Positions 17,864 to 27,260 are shown, counted from the first letter of the stretch. The stretch is 38,661 bases of DNA from Lachnospiraceae bacterium UBA5899 (GCA_002432425.1 DJEL01000023.1:5858-44518); one strand, 5' to 3'. Made by a program: numbers and translations. Notes: generated from the letters alone by a model not told the origin.

Positions 17864-19759
17864 ATGAATACGGGGAAATATTCAGAGGGAAAAGATTATA
17901 AGGTAATGGCTTTTATAGAGGCATTTTTCCACAATGACGAACGCCTCGACATGATACGGGCGGCGGCTAAGGAATGCGGAAAACACAACTGCAAGATTGT
18001 ATTTTATTCCACACTGTCCGATTTTTACAACCATGACCTGACGGACATGGGCGAAAAAAAGATTTTTGATGCCGTATCCGTGGAGAAATACGATGCCATT
18101 GTACTGATGACGGAGTCCTTTAAACAGGATGAGGATTATCTGCACATGGTAAAAAGGGCGCAGGCAGCGGGAGTGCCTGTTATCAGTGTGGACAAGGAGC
18201 TGGCAGGCTGCATCAATATCCACTTTGACTATAAGAGCGTATTCCAAAAGATTGTGGAGCATATGATAGAGTACCACGGCTATCGTAAGGTAAATTTTAT
18301 TGCCGGTTTTCCTGACAACACTTTTTCCGATGAACGCCTTGCGGTTTATAAAGAAGTGCTGGAGCGCAACGGCATTCCCTATGAGCCGGACCGCGTTTAT
18401 TACGGCGGCTTCTGGAGTGACCCGACTCTGCTCGCCATGGAAGAAATGGAGAAAAAGGGACTTGATGATGTGGATGCCATAATCTGCGCCAACGATGTTA
18501 TGGCGATTGCGGCGGGCAATTATCTGACGGAGCGAGGCTACCACATCCCCCACGATATTGCGGTCAGCGGTTTTGACGGTATTCACATGGAGAAGTACTG
18601 TGTTCCCAGGCTGACGACCGGCATTTACAATCTGGAAGGCTTTATTGATACCATTTTCCATATTATTGACGATGAAATACAGAAAGAGGACTATCCGAAG
18701 GATTGGACCATTCACAATAAAATGCAGATTGGCAGGTCGTGCGGATGCGACGGCGTGCTACCGGAGTATGCTGCGTTTGAAATGGTGCAGTTAAAGCAGG
18801 ACATTGACTCGGAGATTAAATTCCAGGGCACCATGGGTCAGATGGTTACCAACTTTGCCAACACGGAGAGTGACACCAGAGTTTTCCTGGACATGCCTCC
18901 CTATATCAAGGACATGCAGTACAGGGATTTCTGGTACTGCATGAATGTTCCCGCTTTCAAAGCGGAAAACGCCAATTATGCCGCAAAGATGCGGGTTATG
19001 CACTACCACTATTCGGAAACGGACGGCACCAGCGGTGAAAAGAACATCGACATGGATTTCGGTGAACTGATACCGGATTTGGATGATTATCTGCAGACCA
19101 CGGACTACATGCTGGTTATGACCATGCATATGGAAGGAGAGACCACCGGTTACACGGTGGTAAGCTTTGACATCGATAAATTCTGGGCAACCGCCTATTC
19201 CACTTTTCTGGTGAACTTCCGGCATCTGCAGGAAATGCGCAATACTTACCGGATGATGGTGGATACCTACCGGAAGGACCCGCTGACAGGACTTTTAAAC
19301 AGAACCGGTTTTTACCATGTGGTGCAGACACTGATGGAGAATTCCTCCGATTTGGAAATGAGCGTTATCATGATGGATATGGACCATCTGAAAATGGTAA
19401 ACGATACCTTCGGTCATATGGAAGGGGACTTTGCACTGCGGACACTGGGAAACATTGTGAAGAACAGTGTCGGACAGGAGCTGGCTGCCCGTATCGGCGG
19501 GGATGAATTTTTAATTGTTCTGACCGGGGAGCACACCTCTAAGCGTGCGAAAACCATTGTGGAAGCCATGAGAGAAGGCATCCGGCAGCACAATCTGCAG
19601 AACCCAGACAAGGGGTACGAGTTGCAGGCGAGCATCGGTACCTATACAAACCACGTTGGCAATCATATGCTGGACTACTTTATGAAAAAAGCGGACGACA
19701 TTATGTACGCCATCAAATACCGTCACCACAGGGAACTGCCTGTGACACAGGAACCGTAA
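17864..19759 (+). CDS. substrate-binding-like sensor fused to a GGDEF diguanylate cyclase
   Basis: 631 residues. Residues about 10-290 resemble a LacI-type periplasmic-binding fold (ICANDVMAIAAGNYLTERG and AVSGFDGIHMEKYCVPRLTT) but no helix-turn-helix and no signal peptide or membrane segment precede it. A middle region (about 300-460) is unassigned. The GGDEF domain starts at DPLTGLLNR (about 468) and has RIGGDEF (about 543-549) intact, so it should make cyclic di-GMP. The usual RxxD inhibitory site is not evident. ATG 17864 is preferred because AAAGGGA (17851-17857) is 6 nt upstream. It starts 30 bp after mraY and is probably co-transcribed. Confidence 0.88.
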   Translation: MNTGKYSEGKDYKVMAFIEAFFHNDERLDMIRAAAKECGKHNCKIVFYSTLSDFYNHDLTDMGEKKIFDAVSVEKYDAIVLMTESFKQDEDYLHMVKRAQAAGVPVISVDKELAGCINIHFDYKSVFQKIVEHMIEYHGYRKVNFIAGFPDNTFSDERLAVYKEVLERNGIPYEPDRVYYGGFWSDPTLLAMEEMEKKGLDDVDAIICANDVMAIAAGNYLTERGYHIPHDIAVSGFDGIHMEKYCVPRLTTGIYNLEGFIDTIFHIIDDEIQKEDYPKDWTIHNKMQIGRSCGCDGVLPEYAAFEMVQLKQDIDSEIKFQGTMGQMVTNFANTESDTRVFLDMPPYIKDMQYRDFWYCMNVPAFKAENANYAAKMRVMHYHYSETDGTSGEKNIDMDFGELIPDLDDYLQTTDYMLVMTMHMEGETTGYTVVSFDIDKFWATAYSTFLVNFRHLQEMRNTYRMMVDTYRKDPLTGLLNRTGFYHVVQTLMENSSDLEMSVIMMDMDHLKMVNDTFGHMEGDFALRTLGNIVKNSVGQELAARIGGDEFLIVLTGEHTSKRAKTIVEAMREGIRQHNLQNPDKGYELQASIGTYTNHVGNHMLDYFMKKADDIMYAIKYRHHRELPVTQEP

Positions 19760-19765
19760 AAACAC

Positions 19766-19793
19766 TGCCGGGCATTTTGCCCGGTATTTTTTT
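19766..19793 (+). terminator. intrinsic terminator after the GGDEF gene
   Basis: A 9-bp GC-rich stem (19766-19774 with 19778-19786, one G-T pair, 3-nt loop) is followed directly by seven T residues. Strong rho-independent terminator 6 bp after the stop. Confidence 0.9.
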
Positions 19794-19843
19794 GCCCTGA
19801 AACCTCATACATATGTATAGACAGTGTGTTTACAAGGTATGGC

Positions 19844-20518
19844 ATGTTAAATTATATTTGGGCTTTTATGATTTTGGTGGGAATCGTCTATGCAGCCTTT
19901 ACCGGCAATATGGCAGCCGTGACGGATGCGGCGCTTTCCTCCGCCGGAGAAGCGGTTTCCCTGTGCATTACCATGGCAGGGGTTATGGCGCTGTGGATGG
20001 GACTGATGAAAATTGCGGAAAAATCGGGGCTGATTGCCCGGCTTACCAGAGGAATACAGCCCTTTTTGTCCTTTCTTTTTCCAGACATTCCGAAAAACCA
20101 TGAGGCAAGGCAGTACATTGCCACCAATTTCATTGCCAATATATTGGGACTCGGCTGGGCATGCACCCCGGCGGGACTGAAAGCCATGGAGGCGCTGGCA
20201 AAGCTGGAAGAAGAGCGGGGCACGCCCGGCTACGGAAACCGGAGCAGCAGTGCCGGATATGCGGGAGAAAGGAGCGCCGCCGGGGTAAAAACGGGATGTG
20301 GCGGGGAGCGCGTGGCGAGCAGGGAAATGTGCATATTTCTTATTTTGAATACTTCGTCCCTGCAGCTCATTCCGGTAAACATGATTGTGTACCGCACCCA
20401 GTACGGCAGCGCCAATCCCGCCGCCGTTATTGCACCGGCTATTCTGGCGACCCTTGTCAGCACCGCAGCGGCGATTGTGTTCTGCCTGTGTTCCGGCAGA
20501 AGGCAGAAAAGGAGATAA
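19844..20518 (+). CDS. spmA: spore maturation protein A
   Basis: 224 residues, a membrane protein with a nucleoside-recognition (Gate) fold. Family marks include the start MLNYIWAFMI, the segment NFIANILGLGWACTPAGLKAME and LNTSSLQLIPVNMIVYR. In Bacillus, SpmA and SpmB are needed for spore core dehydration. Between LEEERGTPGYG and SREMC (about residues 124-156) there is an extra Gly/Ser/Ala-rich stretch longer than in most homologues I recall. ATG 19844 matches the family start. spmB follows 2 bp after the stop. It marks the host as a spore former. Confidence 0.92.
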   Translation: MLNYIWAFMILVGIVYAAFTGNMAAVTDAALSSAGEAVSLCITMAGVMALWMGLMKIAEKSGLIARLTRGIQPFLSFLFPDIPKNHEARQYIATNFIANILGLGWACTPAGLKAMEALAKLEEERGTPGYGNRSSSAGYAGERSAAGVKTGCGGERVASREMCIFLILNTSSLQLIPVNMIVYRTQYGSANPAAVIAPAILATLVSTAAAIVFCLCSGRRQKRR

Positions 20519-20520
20519 CC

Positions 20521-21051
20521 ATGGCAAATGTCCTTGCAAATTTTTCTAATATCATTATACCGGTTGTTATTTTTTACATAGTTGTACAGGGAATTTTCTC
20601 AAAAATCAAAGTATATGAAGAATTTATAGAAGGTGCGAAGGACGGACTGAAAACAGTGGTTCAGATTTTACCCACTCTGGTGGGATTGATGGTAGGCGTG
20701 GGCGTGCTGCGTGCCTCCGGTTTTATGGGGGCGCTTGGCAAATTACTTGGCGGTGCAACGGAGCGCATCGGCATTCCGGCGGACATCGTGCCCCTTGTGC
20801 TGGTAAAGATGTTTTCCTCTTCGGCGGCAACCGGATTGGTGCTGGATATTTTCAAAACCCACGGCACGGACTCTTACATCGGCATGCTCACTTCCATTCT
20901 GATGAGCTGCACGGAAACGATTTTTTACACCATGTCCGTGTATTTTCTGGCGGCAAAGGTAACAAAAACGAGGTATACGCTTGCCGGAGCCCTGTTTTCG
21001 TCCTTCGTAGGGCTCATAGCCAGCGTCATCCTCACGGGCTGGATATGCTGA
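20521..21051 (+). CDS. spmB: spore maturation protein B
   Basis: 176 residues, about the length of Bacillus SpmB. The segments GAKDGLKTVVQILPTLVGLMV and LTSILMSCTETIFYTMSVY-like text are typical. The partner of SpmA in spore core dehydration. An in-frame opening extends far upstream within spmA, but AAGGAGA lies 6 nt before ATG 20521 and the family starts there. Confidence 0.93.
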   Translation: MANVLANFSNIIIPVVIFYIVVQGIFSKIKVYEEFIEGAKDGLKTVVQILPTLVGLMVGVGVLRASGFMGALGKLLGGATERIGIPADIVPLVLVKMFSSSAATGLVLDIFKTHGTDSYIGMLTSILMSCTETIFYTMSVYFLAAKVTKTRYTLAGALFSSFVGLIASVILTGWIC

Positions 21052-21066
21052 AAGCCGAAGATACTG

Positions 21067-21088
21067 AAAAACCGGGGCAGATGCCCCG
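21067..21088 (-). terminator. terminator of the AEC transporter gene
   Basis: On the minus strand the arm CGGGGCA pairs with TGCCCCG and is followed by GTTTTTC, starting 2 bp after the stop. On the plus strand the same stem could weakly end spmAB transcripts. Confidence 0.8.
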
Positions 21089-21090
21089 CT

Positions 21091-22038
21091 TTAGATGAGT
21101 CCGTAGGTTCTTAAAAGGAACAGCCAGACGGTGATGGAAAAGGAACTTAAGAAGGTGGTGGAAACCACCACACTGGAGGTTAACGTACCGTCGTGTCCCA
21201 TATTTTTTGCCATAATGTAACAGCTTACGGTGGTAGGCGCCCCCAGCATAATGAGGACGGCTACCATTTTTTCGTCCCGGAAACCGAGCGCCGCCGCTAC
21301 GGGAAGCAGAAGGGCGGGCTGGATAATCAGCTTTATTAAGGAAGAAACAATGGTGGGACGGATTTGCTTTATGGCTTTTCTGCCTTCAAAACCGGCACCC
21401 AGACCGATAAGGGCGAGCGGGGTAGCGAGGACGGAAACATTGCTTAAGGTTTTGCCGAGCATATAGGGAATGGGAAGCCGTATCAGGGATGCCAGCATGC
21501 CCAGGGCGATACCGATGATAATGGGATTGGTGAGAATGCCCCTGACGGACTTCTGCAAAGATTTTTTGTTAAGTCCGCCGGAGGACGGGCCGGTAAACGA
21601 AAGGACAAGCACCGCCGCAATGTTGTAGAGCGGCACGGTGCCGACAATCATGAGGGGCGCCATTCCGGCGTCACCGTAGATGTTCTGGATATAGGCAACT
21701 CCCAGCACGGCAGCACTGCCGCGGTAGGATGCCTGGATAAATTCCCCCATGGTGTCTTTATTTTTACAGAAAAAGTGGGAAACAACCCAGATTACCACGA
21801 TGCAGGAGAGGGTGGCAAAGAAACAGTAGAGCACGTATGTGGTGTCCCAGACCTTGTAGAAATCCGACTCTGCAATGTCACGGAATAAAAGGACGGGAAG
21901 GGTTATCTTATAGTTGAAGCTGTTCAGGGTTTTTACGAAGGGCTCATCCACTACCTTAAGCCGGCGCAGCACATAGCCCAAAACCATCATTAAAAAAACA
22001 GGTACCGTTGCATTCAGACTGAAAATCAGATTTTCCAT
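21091..22038 (-). CDS. AEC-family auxin-efflux-like transporter
   Basis: 315 residues with about ten membrane helices in two halves, typical of AEC carriers (MLGAPTTVSCYIMAKNMG near the C-terminus; SYRGSAAVLGVAYIQNIYG in the middle). Bacterial members export or import carboxylates such as malate, or are linked to amino acid precursors; the substrate is unknown. The start ATG 22038 follows GGAGGAGAG; the frame is open further upstream but that part overlaps the next gene and has no membrane homology. Confidence 0.88.
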   Translation of the reverse strand: MENLIFSLNATVPVFLMMVLGYVLRRLKVVDEPFVKTLNSFNYKITLPVLLFRDIAESDFYKVWDTTYVLYCFFATLSCIVVIWVVSHFFCKNKDTMGEFIQASYRGSAAVLGVAYIQNIYGDAGMAPLMIVGTVPLYNIAAVLVLSFTGPSSGGLNKKSLQKSVRGILTNPIIIGIALGMLASLIRLPIPYMLGKTLSNVSVLATPLALIGLGAGFEGRKAIKQIRPTIVSSLIKLIIQPALLLPVAAALGFRDEKMVAVLIMLGAPTTVSCYIMAKNMGHDGTLTSSVVVSTTFLSSFSITVWLFLLRTYGLI

Positions 22039-22082
22039 AGCTCTCTCCTCCATGGAGAGTATAGAGGGAAATCCGAGGTTTG

Positions 22083-23927
22083 TCAACGAAACAGCAGCTC
22101 CCGCAGGGTGGCAAAGTCGGCGGGACCGTTTTCCAAAAAGAATTTGTGGAAACGCAAATCGGAATATTCTTCCTGCCAAAGTTCCCGGGCGGAGTCCTGC
22201 AGGCGCAGGATTTCCAGATAGCCGATGTAGTACTTCATGTAGTTGGCAGGCTCCTCCGCAATGTATTCATACACGTTCCGGGCAGTAACGGCATCTGAAA
22301 TGCCGAGGGAAGAAAGCACATGCGCCACCTGCTCTAAGGAAGCGCCCTCATAGTGAATGGAAAAATCTAACAGGGCGGAAAGGCAGAGCTGCATCTCCCG
22401 GTTGGCTTTTTCTATCCGGCAGCCGTAGGCAAGGTCCTCTGCCCCGTTTTCGGCATACAGTTCTGCCGCATAATCGTAGCCCTTCATTTCCACATAGACC
22501 GCCCAGCCCTCCTGATAACCGCCGTACCACAAAAGCTGGCGCACCGGAGCGGTGTCCGACGGCTGCTGGTAACGGGTGCTGTAGACGGACTGGTAGAGGT
22601 GTCCCGGGTAGCCTTCGTGGGCAAGGGTGGTGTAAAGCTCCAGCCCCTTCGGCGTACTTTTTTCATTGATGTAAATCACATTGTTTTCCGTATCATCCAG
22701 AGGCGGCGTCAGGTAAAAGGCAGGCGCACAGTAATCCTCAAGTGCCGGAGAAACGGTTTTGACCGCTGCGCCGGGCAGGGCGGCGGAGCCCCCGAAAAGG
22801 GAAGATACTTTTGTAGAGGGAAAAGCCGGAAAATCGTCCTGCATCCTGCTTTGCAAATCGGCAAGCATGGCATCCGCATCTTTTAAGGGAAAAGCACTTT
22901 CCTTGCGGGCGGACAGCCAGAGGACGGCTGCGTTGTCCCGCTCTTTAAGCAGGGTCTGCATTTCCCGGTAAGAGGTTTCAAAGCGGGTATACAGAAGGGC
23001 TTTCACCTCCGCCATGCTGAGGGAGGAGCCGGTGTTTTTTTCAAAAAGCCAGGTATAATAATCGGTGCCCTGCGGCAGATAATACAAACCGGTGGGAATG
23101 GTTTCCCGTTCGGTGATAAGTCCGGCAAGACTTGTGGATAAATTGCGGTAGGCTGGCAGCATGACGGTGGATAACAGTTCGTTGTTTTCCTTTATATAAC
23201 GCACGGCTTCCTCATCCGACAGGATGCCGGCGGATGCTAAGGCTGCCACCCGTTCTTCAAAGGTGGTCTGCAGAAAATGACTGCCGTCCGCAAGTGCTTC
23301 TTCCGATAAAATGGTATGGCACTGTTCCGCCACTTTTAAAAGGGAAGCATCCGCCTGGGGAATACCGGCTTCTTTTTTCTCCGTTTCATAGGTGAGCAGG
23401 GAAGAAAAATAAGCGCCGGTCTGGGAAAGCAGGGATAGGTAATCCTCTACGTCCCGTTTGTCACGGAAGGTGTATTCCGCTAACAGAATGGGCAGCTCCG
23501 ACTGCATGCCGGAGGAAGGGGAAAGAGGCTCCGCATAGTACGGAAAGTCACAGCCCTTCCGGGACAGGGACAGCGACCGGGAAAGCAGAAGATAAGCGTA
23601 GGCGGAGTCTTCGTCCAGTTTTTCCGGGGAAACGGAGGAAAGCGTGACAAGATACCGGTCCAAATCCATGCGGGCTTCTTCCTCCGCTTCCTGCGAATAA
23701 CAGGACAGGACGGGCGCGTATTCCGAAATGCCGTAGTTTTCCGGCACGGCAACCGTATAGTGCATATTTAAGGTGTTCGCCGTCATTTCTTTTTCAAACA
23801 TTTCTTTGGAAAAGGCATCGAAGCGCTTCTGGTCCTTTCCGGATGAAAAGAGGAAAAAGGCGGACAGGAGCAGGGCGGGGATGAGAAGAAGGGGAAAAAT
23901 TTTTTTGAGGGACAATCTATGTAACAT
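22083..23927 (-). CDS. DUF885 family protein, membrane-anchored
   Basis: 614 residues. An N-terminal hydrophobic stretch (about residues 9-28, after KK) serves as signal peptide or anchor. The DUF885 signature AHEGYPGHLYQ (about 435-445) resembles a zinc metallopeptidase HExxxH-like site, and the downstream EGWAVYVEMKGY supplies the conserved glutamate. DUF885 proteins are predicted metallopeptidases; the substrate is unknown. ATG 23927 is chosen because AGGA lies about 6 nt upstream, while the ATG at 23945 has none. Located 44 bp upstream of the AEC gene on the same strand. Confidence 0.85.
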   Translation of the reverse strand: MLHRLSLKKIFPLLLIPALLLSAFFLFSSGKDQKRFDAFSKEMFEKEMTANTLNMHYTVAVPENYGISEYAPVLSCYSQEAEEEARMDLDRYLVTLSSVSPEKLDEDSAYAYLLLSRSLSLSRKGCDFPYYAEPLSPSSGMQSELPILLAEYTFRDKRDVEDYLSLLSQTGAYFSSLLTYETEKKEAGIPQADASLLKVAEQCHTILSEEALADGSHFLQTTFEERVAALASAGILSDEEAVRYIKENNELLSTVMLPAYRNLSTSLAGLITERETIPTGLYYLPQGTDYYTWLFEKNTGSSLSMAEVKALLYTRFETSYREMQTLLKERDNAAVLWLSARKESAFPLKDADAMLADLQSRMQDDFPAFPSTKVSSLFGGSAALPGAAVKTVSPALEDYCAPAFYLTPPLDDTENNVIYINEKSTPKGLELYTTLAHEGYPGHLYQSVYSTRYQQPSDTAPVRQLLWYGGYQEGWAVYVEMKGYDYAAELYAENGAEDLAYGCRIEKANREMQLCLSALLDFSIHYEGASLEQVAHVLSSLGISDAVTARNVYEYIAEEPANYMKYYIGYLEILRLQDSARELWQEEYSDLRFHKFFLENGPADFATLRELLFR

Positions 23928-23997
23928 ATGATTTCCTGTATGCAAAAACAGTGTCTATTCAATATATGAAAAAGAATATGCCATATGCTTCTTATTA

Positions 23998-24026
23998 TTG
24001 AAGAAAGAAAAAAAGTATGGTAAAGT
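23998..24026 (+). promoter_or_regulatory. candidate promoter for the transketolase operon
   Basis: TTGAAG (23998-24003) and TAAAGT (24021-24026) are 17 bp apart, 34 bp before the start codon. Moderate match. Confidence 0.45.
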
Positions 24027-24060
24027 ATAAGCGATTATTAAAGTAAATCCACAGAAAGGC

Positions 24061-24915
24061 ATGGGTAAAAACATGAATAATTTAGAACTGCAAAAAATGG
24101 CAAATGAAGTCCGTAAAGGTATTATTACCGCAGTTCATGCTGCAAAAGCAGGACATCCGGGCGGATCATTGTCAGCCGCAGACATGTTCACCTATCTTTA
24201 TTTTGAAGAAATGAACATTGATCCTGCAAATCCCGATATGGAAAACAGAGACAGATTTGTACTGTCCAAGGGACACACCGCTCCCGGTCTTTACGCGACA
24301 CTGGCAGAGAGAGGATTTTTCCCGGTGGAAGACCTCCCCACACTGCGTCATTTAGGTTCTTATTTACAGGGACATCCCTGCATCCACATTCCCGGCGTGG
24401 ACATGTCCTCCGGTTCCCTCGGACAGGGCATTTCCGCAGCAGTCGGTATGGCGCTCGGCGCAAAGCTGGACAATAAGGATTTCCGTGTATACACGCTTTT
24501 GGGCGACGGAGAAATTCAGGAAGGACAGGTATGGGAAGCAGCTATGTTTGCCGGACACAGAAAGCTTGACAACCTCTGCGTCATCGTTGACAACAACAAC
24601 CTGCAGATTGACGGACCCATTGATGAGGTCTGCTCTCCTTATCCCATTGACAAGAAATTTGAAGCCTTCAATTTCTATGTCATCAACATTGATGCCCATG
24701 ATTTTAACCAGATAAGAAGCGCCATGAAGGAAGCAAGAGAAATGAAGGGCAAGCCGACCTGCATTATTATGCACAGTGTAAAGGGCAAGGGCGTATCCTT
24801 CATGGAAAACAATGCAGACTGGCACGGCAAGGCTCCGAATGACGAAGAGTATGCGGTAGCTATGGCAGATTTAGAGAAGATTGGCGAAGAACTTGAGAAA
24901 GCAGGTGAACAGTAA
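24061..24915 (+). CDS. transketolase, N-terminal (thiamine-PP-binding) subunit
   Basis: 284 residues. It binds thiamine diphosphate: GDGEIQEGQVWEAAMFAGH followed by DNNNLQIDG is the TPP motif, and SKGHTAPGLYATL and GSLGQGIS are family marks. With the next gene it forms a split transketolase of the pentose phosphate pathway, common in Clostridia. The start may be ATG 24061 (GAAAGGC directly before it) or ATG 24073 (MNNLEL, the usual family start); spacing is poor for both. Codon use indicates high expression. Confidence 0.95.
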   Translation: MGKNMNNLELQKMANEVRKGIITAVHAAKAGHPGGSLSAADMFTYLYFEEMNIDPANPDMENRDRFVLSKGHTAPGLYATLAERGFFPVEDLPTLRHLGSYLQGHPCIHIPGVDMSSGSLGQGISAAVGMALGAKLDNKDFRVYTLLGDGEIQEGQVWEAAMFAGHRKLDNLCVIVDNNNLQIDGPIDEVCSPYPIDKKFEAFNFYVINIDAHDFNQIRSAMKEAREMKGKPTCIIMHSVKGKGVSFMENNADWHGKAPNDEEYAVAMADLEKIGEELEKAGEQ

Positions 24916-25859
24916 TGGCAGATGTAAAGAAGATTGCAACCAGAGAAAGTTATGGCAACGCCTTAAAAGAACTTGCAGAAGAATTTCCCAACTTAGTAGT
25001 TCTGGATGCCGACCTGGCAGCCGCTACCAAGACCGGTATTTTCAAGAAAGCATATCCTGACAGACACATTGACTGCGGTATTGCGGAAAGCAACATGATG
25101 GGTATTGCGGCAGGACTTGCCACCGTAGGCAAAATTCCTTTCGCCAGCTCCTTTGCCATGTTCGCGGCAGGACGTGCTTTTGAACAGGTGCGCAACTCCA
25201 TCGGTTATCCGCATCTGAATGTAAAAATCGGCGCAACACATGCCGGTATTTCCGTCGGCGAAGACGGTGCAACCCACCAGTGTAACGAAGACCTGGCGCT
25301 GATGCGTACTATTCCCGGAATGGTTGTTATGTGTCCTTCCGATGATGTGGAAGCCAAGGCAGCCGTTCGTGCGGCACTGGAATACGAAGGTCCCGTATAT
25401 ATCCGTTTCGGCCGTGCAGCCGTTCCCGTAATCAATGACAGACCCGAATATCATTTTGAAATCGGCAAGGGCGACGTTGTAAAGGAAGGTAAGGACGTTA
25501 CCATCGTGGCAACCGGTATCTGCGTAGACTCCGCACTGGGCGCCGCAGAGCTCTTAAAGGCAGAAGGCATTGATGCGGAAGTGGTAAATATCTGCACCAT
25601 CAAGCCTCTGGATGAAGAGCTTATTGTAAAGAGTGCAAAGAAGACCGGCAAGGTTGTTACCGTAGAAGAGCATTCCGTAATCGGCGGCTTAGGCAGTGCC
25701 GTATGCGATGCCCTCTGCAAGTCCTATCCGGTTCCCGTATGCAAGGTCGGTATGCAGGATGTATTCGGCGAGTCCGGTCCCGCAGCCGCTCTGATTGAGA
25801 AGTACGGTCTGGATGCCAAGGGTGTCTGCAAGTCCGTAAAAGAATTCTTAGGCAAATAA
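24915..25859 (+). CDS. transketolase, C-terminal subunit
   Basis: 314 residues, the pyrimidine-binding and C-terminal domains. IDCGIAESNMMGIAAGLA holds the conserved glutamate that activates thiamine diphosphate, and VEEHSVIGGLGSAV is typical of the C-terminal domain. Its ATG overlaps the TAA of the first subunit by one base (TAATG), giving translational coupling and 1:1 synthesis. Confidence 0.96.
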   Translation: MADVKKIATRESYGNALKELAEEFPNLVVLDADLAAATKTGIFKKAYPDRHIDCGIAESNMMGIAAGLATVGKIPFASSFAMFAAGRAFEQVRNSIGYPHLNVKIGATHAGISVGEDGATHQCNEDLALMRTIPGMVVMCPSDDVEAKAAVRAALEYEGPVYIRFGRAAVPVINDRPEYHFEIGKGDVVKEGKDVTIVATGICVDSALGAAELLKAEGIDAEVVNICTIKPLDEELIVKSAKKTGKVVTVEEHSVIGGLGSAVCDALCKSYPVPVCKVGMQDVFGESGPAAALIEKYGLDAKGVCKSVKEFLGK

Positions 25860-25883
25860 ATTTTCCATAAAAAACCTTCCTCG

Positions 25884-25913
25884 TTGCGTATCTATGGTAA
25901 AGAATGATAGAAT
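25884..25913 (+). promoter_or_regulatory. candidate promoter for the serpin gene
   Basis: TTGCGT (25884-25889) and TAGAAT (25908-25913) with 18 bp between. The A-rich stretch at 25869-25877 can pair with the AGGTTTTTT before the start codon, so transcripts reading through from the transketolase genes could terminate or hide the ribosome binding site. Confidence 0.4.
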
Positions 25914-25934
25914 ATGTGCAAGGGAGGTTTTTTT

Positions 25935-27260
25935 ATGAAGAAAAGAATGTTGACGAGTTTGCTGTGTATCGGTATGGCGGCTGCTCTGGCAGCCTGCGGA
26001 GCAGAACCGCAGCCCATAGAGGGAAATAATGCCGGGAATGACCCGGAACGCAACGTGCTCCCGGTGGCGCCGATTGGCACGGATATAGAGGAAGAGGAAA
26101 TGAACGGAGAAAAAGAGATAACGGCAGAGGAAATGACGCAGCTTAAGAACGGCATGAACGGCTTTGCATTCCGCCTGTACGATGCCCTGCCCGGGGACGG
26201 CAACTGCTTCTATTCGCCTTACAGTCTCTGCAGTGCGCTTGCCATGCTGAATGTGGGAGCGGACGGAGAAACCAAAAAGGAAATAGAAGAGACGCTGGGC
26301 ATTACGGACTTCGAGGAATGGAATAAGGAAATGCAGGCATATTTATCCAAAAACTGGACAGATGACACATTTGTCACAACGGCAAATTCCCTGTGGATGA
26401 CCAAGGACGGCATCTGGGCGGAAAATATGGAGCAGGATTTTGCGGCGCCTGTTAAGAAGTATTACAAAGGTGAAGTTTACGAAGCGGATTTTGCTTCCCA
26501 GCCGGAGGCGGTGGTAAAAGAAATCAATCAGTGGACCAGTGAGAAAACAGAGGGCATGATTGAAAAAATAGTATCGGAGGTTCCGGGAAACACGGTTCTG
26601 GTGCTTTTAAATGCCGTTTATTTTGAAGGAAAATGGGAGACGCCCTTCGATGAGAACGATACCTACGAAGGTACTTTCCACGGCAAAGATGCGGACAGCA
26701 CTGCGGATATGATGCGCATGTATGACGAAAGATTCCGGTATATGGACAACGGCAGCATCAAAGGAATCAGTGTGCCCTATGAAGGCGGCAGCGTGCGGAT
26801 GAAAATTTTCCTGCCGTCGGACGAAAATGCCTACATCGGGGATTTGCTGAAAAACCTGTCTGCGGAGGAAAAGCAGGAGCTTTTAGACTCCCTGGACACC
26901 AGCCCTTATGAGGACATTGCCCGGCTGGAGATGCCGAAGTTTACCGATGAAGAAGAGCTGCAGGGGCTGGACAGTATTTTACAGGATATGGGTATCCGGT
27001 TCGCTTATACGGACGGAGCGGATTTCTCCAAAATCGCGGACAATGTCGCGCTTTCCACCGTTATCCACAAGGCAAAGGTGATTGTGGACGAACAGGGCAC
27101 AAAGGCGGCCGCCGTAACCGGAGCCATGGTGGATACGACGGCCATGAGGGAACCGAAACCGGAAATTACCTTTATTGCCGACAGATCTTTCCTTTACGTC
27201 ATAGAGGATGCGGATACAGGCATGATACTCTTTATGGGACAGATGAATAACATGGAATAA
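25935..27260 (+). CDS. serpin-family protease inhibitor, predicted lipoprotein
   Basis: 441 residues. A signal peptide ends in a lipobox LAAC (Cys about 20), followed by an acidic linker (about 21-70). The serpin fold shows NVGADGETKKEIEETLG, VLLNAVYFEGKWETPF and the C-terminal FIADRSFLYVIED-type segment. The reactive-loop hinge E386-x-G-T-x-A-A-A is of the inhibitory type. P1 is T402 if counted from the hinge or R405 if counted back from the distal strand, so protease specificity is unclear. GGGAGG 7 nt before ATG 25935 sets the start. It likely guards the cell surface from host or gut proteases. Confidence 0.9.
   Translation: MKKRMLTSLLCIGMAAALAACGAEPQPIEGNNAGNDPERNVLPVAPIGTDIEEEEMNGEKEITAEEMTQLKNGMNGFAFRLYDALPGDGNCFYSPYSLCSALAMLNVGADGETKKEIEETLGITDFEEWNKEMQAYLSKNWTDDTFVTTANSLWMTKDGIWAENMEQDFAAPVKKYYKGEVYEADFASQPEAVVKEINQWTSEKTEGMIEKIVSEVPGNTVLVLLNAVYFEGKWETPFDENDTYEGTFHGKDADSTADMMRMYDERFRYMDNGSIKGISVPYEGGSVRMKIFLPSDENAYIGDLLKNLSAEEKQELLDSLDTSPYEDIARLEMPKFTDEEELQGLDSILQDMGIRFAYTDGADFSKIADNVALSTVIHKAKVIVDEQGTKAAAVTGAMVDTTAMREPKPEITFIADRSFLYVIEDADTGMILFMGQMNNME

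Noticed and set aside
17882..18715. A 277-codon minus-strand frame opposite the GGDEF fusion gene.
   Set aside because: Shadow of a clear gene; composition and lack of motifs indicate chance.
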